Made by a program: the position numbers and the translations under genes
Part shown: positions 61,344 through 64,000 of the stretch, piece after piece
Numbering within the stretch: position 1 is the stretch's first letter
Layout of the letters: every line of letters begins with the position of its first letter
Notes under the pieces: model-generated
Told to the model about the DNA's origin: nothing
The model's input: the letters and a program-made list of their open reading frames with translations, nothing else
Databases searched by the model: none
NCBI GenBank assembly: GCA_016719895.1
Contig: JADJYG010000017.1
Location: 124,001 to 188,000, forward strand
From: Saprospirales bacterium
GTDB lineage: Bacteria; Bacteroidota; Bacteroidia; Chitinophagales; Saprospiraceae
Direction: 5' to 3'
Length of the DNA stretch: 64,000 nucleotides

Positions 61344-61814
61344 ATGCCGGAACCAGTCGATTCATTCTACCAAATCGTCGGCTTTCACTTCAAAGTCACG
61401 TTTCAAGGCTTGCCGGGAGCTCAGGATTTCGACTTGCGCTTCCAAGCCGTATCCGGCCTGGATACGCAACTCGAAACCGAGTCGCTCAAAGAGGGCGGCG
61501 AAAACCGCTTTACCCATACGTTGCCCGGGCGGGTGAGCTATGGCTCGCTTCAATTAAAACGCGGCTTGCTGACGCCCAACCAATCGGGCCTGACCAAATG
61601 GCTGCGCGACGCCTTTCAGCACCTCAAAATCAAACCGCTGGCAACGGTTACCGTCGACCTCCTGGATGAAAACCATAAGGTGCTGGTCCAATGGAATCTG
61701 GCGCACGTGTGGCCCAAAAGTTGGAAGATCGCCGAACTCAACGCCGAACGCAGCGAAGTGCTGATCGAAACGCTCGAACTGAATTACAACCGGTTTGAAT
61801 ACAAAATTCCGTGA
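61344..61814 (+). CDS. Second eCIS tube protein (Pvc5/Afp5-like)
   Basis: A 156-residue protein of the same gp19 family: FYQIVGFHFKVTFQGLPGAQ, FQAVSGLDTQLETESLKEGG, SLQLKRGLLTPNQSGLTKW and SEVLIETLELNYNRFEY. It follows the first tube gene by 20 bp. In PVC and Afp the fifth protein is the tube initiator connecting to the baseplate spike, and the same place directly before Pvc6- and Pvc7-like genes suggests that role. Confidence 0.9.
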   Translation: MPEPVDSFYQIVGFHFKVTFQGLPGAQDFDLRFQAVSGLDTQLETESLKEGGENRFTHTLPGRVSYGSLQLKRGLLTPNQSGLTKWLRDAFQHLKIKPLATVTVDLLDENHKVLVQWNLAHVWPKSWKIAELNAERSEVLIETLELNYNRFEYKIP

Positions 61815-61815
61815 T

Positions 61816-61989
61816 ATGCCGATAGAAATAAGAGAATTGATTATCCGAACCACCGTAACGGAACAAACCGGTGCGCAAAATGGACAAGCCGGCAACGCCG
61901 CAAACTCCGCCGTCGCGTTAAACGAAGCGGACCTGAACCTGATCGTTGAAATCGTGCTGAATATTTTGAAAGAAAAAACTGAACGCTGA
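61816..61989 (+). CDS. Small DUF5908 (Pvc6-like) eCIS protein
   Basis: A 57-residue protein, MPIEIRELIIRTTVTEQ at the N-terminus and ALNEADLNLIVEIVLNILKE at the C-terminus, typical of DUF5908, which occupies the Pvc6 place in eCIS operons. It starts one base after the previous stop codon and its own stop overlaps the next start (TGATG). The function is unknown; it probably assists assembly near the baseplate. Confidence 0.88.
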   Translation: MPIEIRELIIRTTVTEQTGAQNGQAGNAANSAVALNEADLNLIVEIVLNILKEKTER

Positions 61990-62702
61990 TGTACAACGAA
62001 GGCCAATTGCAAAAAGTAAAGATTCGGGCTTTCGAAGATAAAAAATTCAAAAATCCGGTTAAGAATTTGGATCCCAATCCGCTCGAACTGCCGGTCAATC
62101 CCGAGTCGTATTCCCGCACCATGCGTATAATTACAAGTGGCGAACAAGCCGCCGGCACACAAGGCTCCGATCCCAATTATGTGCTCACGGCGCCCGAAGA
62201 GTTGCGCCTGGAATTTTTATTCGACGGTACAGAAACCATAGAAGGCTATAGCTATCCCCAAAAATCCTTTATGCCCGTCCGGGAACAAATCGATACTTTT
62301 TTGAAAACGGTTTATAACATGAACGGTACTGCGCATAAACCCAACTTCCTGCAGGTGCAATGGGGCCAGTTTGTGTTTCCGTGCCTGCTGTCCAGCCTTG
62401 ATATGAACTATGTCCTGCTCCAACCGGACGGAGAACCCTTGCGCGTAAAAGTCGTGGCGACGTTTACCAATTTTATCGCGCAGGAAGAACGCGTAGCGGT
62501 GGAACGCAAACAATCGCCCGACCTTACGCACGTGCGGCAGGTAAAAGCAGGGGACCGCCTCGACTGGGTCACTTTCGGGATATACAAAGACCCAAAATTC
62601 ACCCGGCAAATTGCCCAAATCAACGGGCTCACCACCCTGCGCAAGGTCAAACCCGGCGTTGAATTGCAATTCCCTCCCCTCGATAAAACAGAAGAAGTAT
62701 GA
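61989..62702 (+). CDS. eCIS tube-baseplate adaptor with LysM-like end (Pvc7-like)
   Basis: A 237-residue protein. The N-terminal ~170 residues match the CIS_tube domain: LPVNPESYSRTMRIITSGEQ, ELRLEFLFDGTE, FLQVQWGQFVFPCLLSSLDM and VKVVATFTNFIAQEER. The end has a LysM-like unit (VKAGDRLDWVTFGIYKDPKF, then INGLTTLRKVKPGVELQFPP). Pvc7-like proteins bind the spike and the first tube ring. It overlaps both neighbours by 1 and 3 bp, so translation is coupled. Confidence 0.93.
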   Translation: MYNEGQLQKVKIRAFEDKKFKNPVKNLDPNPLELPVNPESYSRTMRIITSGEQAAGTQGSDPNYVLTAPEELRLEFLFDGTETIEGYSYPQKSFMPVREQIDTFLKTVYNMNGTAHKPNFLQVQWGQFVFPCLLSSLDMNYVLLQPDGEPLRVKVVATFTNFIAQEERVAVERKQSPDLTHVRQVKAGDRLDWVTFGIYKDPKFTRQIAQINGLTTLRKVKPGVELQFPPLDKTEEV

Positions 62703-64000
62703 AAACCAGGACAATACCCGCAGACTCGACCTACAATGTCGTCACATACGATATTCTGATCGATGGCAAACCCGTCGATCCGGGATATCAGGTGTTGTCT
62801 ATCACTATTGTAAAAGAAGCGAACCGCATTCCCAGCGCCCGGGTAATCTTCCGCGACGGCCAGGCTGCCGAAGAAACCTTCCCAATTAGCGAAAAAGAAA
62901 ATTTTATTCCCGGAAAATCCATAACCATTAAAATCGGAAGAGACCGTCAAAATGCCCAACTGTTCAAAGGAATCATTGCCAAGCACGGTATCCGCCTGCG
63001 CGAATCCGGCGCCTCTGAACTGGTGCTGGATTGCAGGGACGAATGCGTTAAAATGACGCTTGGCCGCAAAAACCGGTATTTTGAAGATAGCAAGGACAGT
63101 GAGGCGATCGAACAATTAATTGCCGGTTACGGCGGTTTGAAACCCGATGTGGAGGCTACCCGGCTCAAGCACAAAGAATTGATTCAATTCCATTGTACGG
63201 ACTGGGACTTTATGCTGTCGAGAGCAGAAATGAACGGCCGGCTGGTTATTGCAGACGATGGCGCCATCCAGGTCAAATCGCCGGAAACTACGGCTACTCC
63301 TGCAGTCAGCGTATTGTTTGGCGCTACGTTGCTCGAATTTGACGCCGAAATGGATGCCCGCGCACAATGGAGATATGTTGACGCCCGTTCCTGGGATTAC
63401 GCCGGTCAAACCTTATTCGAAAACAGCACAGACAGCGTGCCGGTAAAAGAACCGGGCAATGTCAGCGGTGAGGAACTGGCCCGCGCCCTAAATATCCCCG
63501 CTTTCGATCTGCGCCACAGCGGCCAGGTATTGGAAGACGAACTGCGGGAATGGGCGAAATCTACGCTGCAACGCAGCCGGCTGGCCAAAATTCAGGGGCG
63601 GGCTAAGTTCATTGGTTTTGCCGGGGTGAAACCCGGAAAAATCGTCGAACTACAAGGCTTGGGTGCCCGGTTCAACGGCAAAGCTTTCGTCAGCGCTGTT
63701 CGACATGACATCCATGACGGCCAATGGACCACACAAGTTCAATTCGGCCTTCCGTCCGATTGCGTTCATCAAAGCGCTCTCCATATCGCCGATACGCCGG
63801 CAGCGGGGTTGTTGCCCCCTATCCACGGCCTGCAAATCGGCAAAGTAGTTCAGTTGCAACAAGACCCCGACGGCGAACATCGCATCCTGGTGCGCCTACC
63901 CGTCGTCGACAATGCCGCAAGAGGCGTGTGGGCGCGCATCGCCAGCCTCGATGCCGGCAAAGAACGAGGCGCCTTTTTTATGCCTGAAATCGACGACGAG
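62699..64000 (+). CDS. VgrG-like spike protein (Pvc8-like), cut by the window edge
   Basis: 434 codons are visible and the frame is open at 64000. Starting MKTRTIPADSTYNVVTYDIL, it has the gp27-like part (LSITIVKEANRIPSARVIF and FKGIIAKHGIRL), the family FHCTDWDFMLSRAEMNGRL and DGQWTTQVQFGLP segments, then the gp5-like OB fold entry (HGLQIGKVVQLQQDPDGEHR and ILVRLPVVDNAARGVWARIA). It is the central spike of the baseplate. The usual next genes would be a gp25-like and a PAAR protein. Confidence 0.94.
   Translation, partial: MKTRTIPADSTYNVVTYDILIDGKPVDPGYQVLSITIVKEANRIPSARVIFRDGQAAEETFPISEKENFIPGKSITIKIGRDRQNAQLFKGIIAKHGIRLRESGASELVLDCRDECVKMTLGRKNRYFEDSKDSEAIEQLIAGYGGLKPDVEATRLKHKELIQFHCTDWDFMLSRAEMNGRLVIADDGAIQVKSPETTATPAVSVLFGATLLEFDAEMDARAQWRYVDARSWDYAGQTLFENSTDSVPVKEPGNVSGEELARALNIPAFDLRHSGQVLEDELREWAKSTLQRSRLAKIQGRAKFIGFAGVKPGKIVELQGLGARFNGKAFVSAVRHDIHDGQWTTQVQFGLPSDCVHQSALHIADTPAAGLLPPIHGLQIGKVVQLQQDPDGEHRILVRLPVVDNAARGVWARIASLDAGKERGAFFMPEIDDE

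Noticed and set aside
55536..64000. Prophage tail module or type VI secretion system
   Set aside because: DUF4255, DUF5908 and the CIS_tube/LysM protein are eCIS markers; no capsid, terminase, integrase or T6SS membrane-complex gene is present in the visible part.
1..64000. tRNA or rRNA genes
   Set aside because: I saw no cloverleaf-type or rRNA-like sequence while reading; a dedicated covariance-model scan would settle it.

Overview
The window is chromosomal DNA of a Bacteroidota bacterium, most likely a member of the Saprospiria (Haliscomenobacter/Lewinella-like). The evidence is a SusC/SusD pair, large secreted proteins with type IX secretion (T9SS) sorting domains, the Bacteroidota -7 promoter motif TAnnTTTG in front of many genes, PorT-like barrels, ASPIC/UnbV-FG-GAP proteins and many short palindromic intergenic repeats. 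Taxonomy is inferred from gene content, not from a marker gene.

Layout. 1-4600: the end of a flavoprotein gene, two inverted arrays of ~60-bp repeats, an M61-like secreted peptidase, a decayed formylglycine-generating-enzyme-like gene, and a Y1 (RAYT/IS200-type) transposase between two inverted arrays of palindromic repeats. 4600-9150: gatB, a DUF3667 membrane protein, ctlX and a DUF6249 protein. 9580-22800: a SusC-SusD-ASPIC/FG-GAP-vanadium haloperoxidase locus with a convergent LacI-type regulator and a divergent nagB/PIG-L fusion gene. A shared CCGTG-N6-CACGG palindrome lies upstream of both susC and the regulator. 22890-38770: a methyltransferase, a 2141-residue T9SS protein, then a minus-strand operon (VWA/barrel protein, PKD lipoprotein, secreted M48 peptidase, membrane protein with an EAD11-like tail, and an M48 paralogue whose HExxH has become HAIGH). 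38900-47050: cardiolipin-synthase-like, Ppx/GppA, PorT-like barrel, MBL hydrolase, acyltransferase, isoprenoid-synthase-like and gmhA genes, then a 590-bp non-coding block full of large inverted repeats. 47119-54800: an M36 fungalysin-like T9SS peptidase, prs, a rhodanese, rfbB and a UDP-glucuronate decarboxylase.

55536-64000 (cut by the right edge) is an extracellular contractile injection system (eCIS) cluster of the Afp/PVC/MAC type: DUF4255 (Pvc16-like), an unrecognised 441-residue protein, one sheath, two cysteine-rich largely helical proteins, two tube proteins, DUF5908 (Pvc6-like), a CIS_tube/LysM protein (Pvc7-like) and a VgrG-like spike (Pvc8-like). From tube to spike the order matches the canonical PVC operon. 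The extra proteins around the sheath are the least explained genes in the window and the best candidates for new biology. Baseplate, fibre, ATPase and cargo genes, if present, lie beyond 64000.

Three places (34998-35003, 36472-36475 and, less surely, 8805-8809) look like homopolymer frameshifts, so some apparent gene breaks may be sequencing errors.
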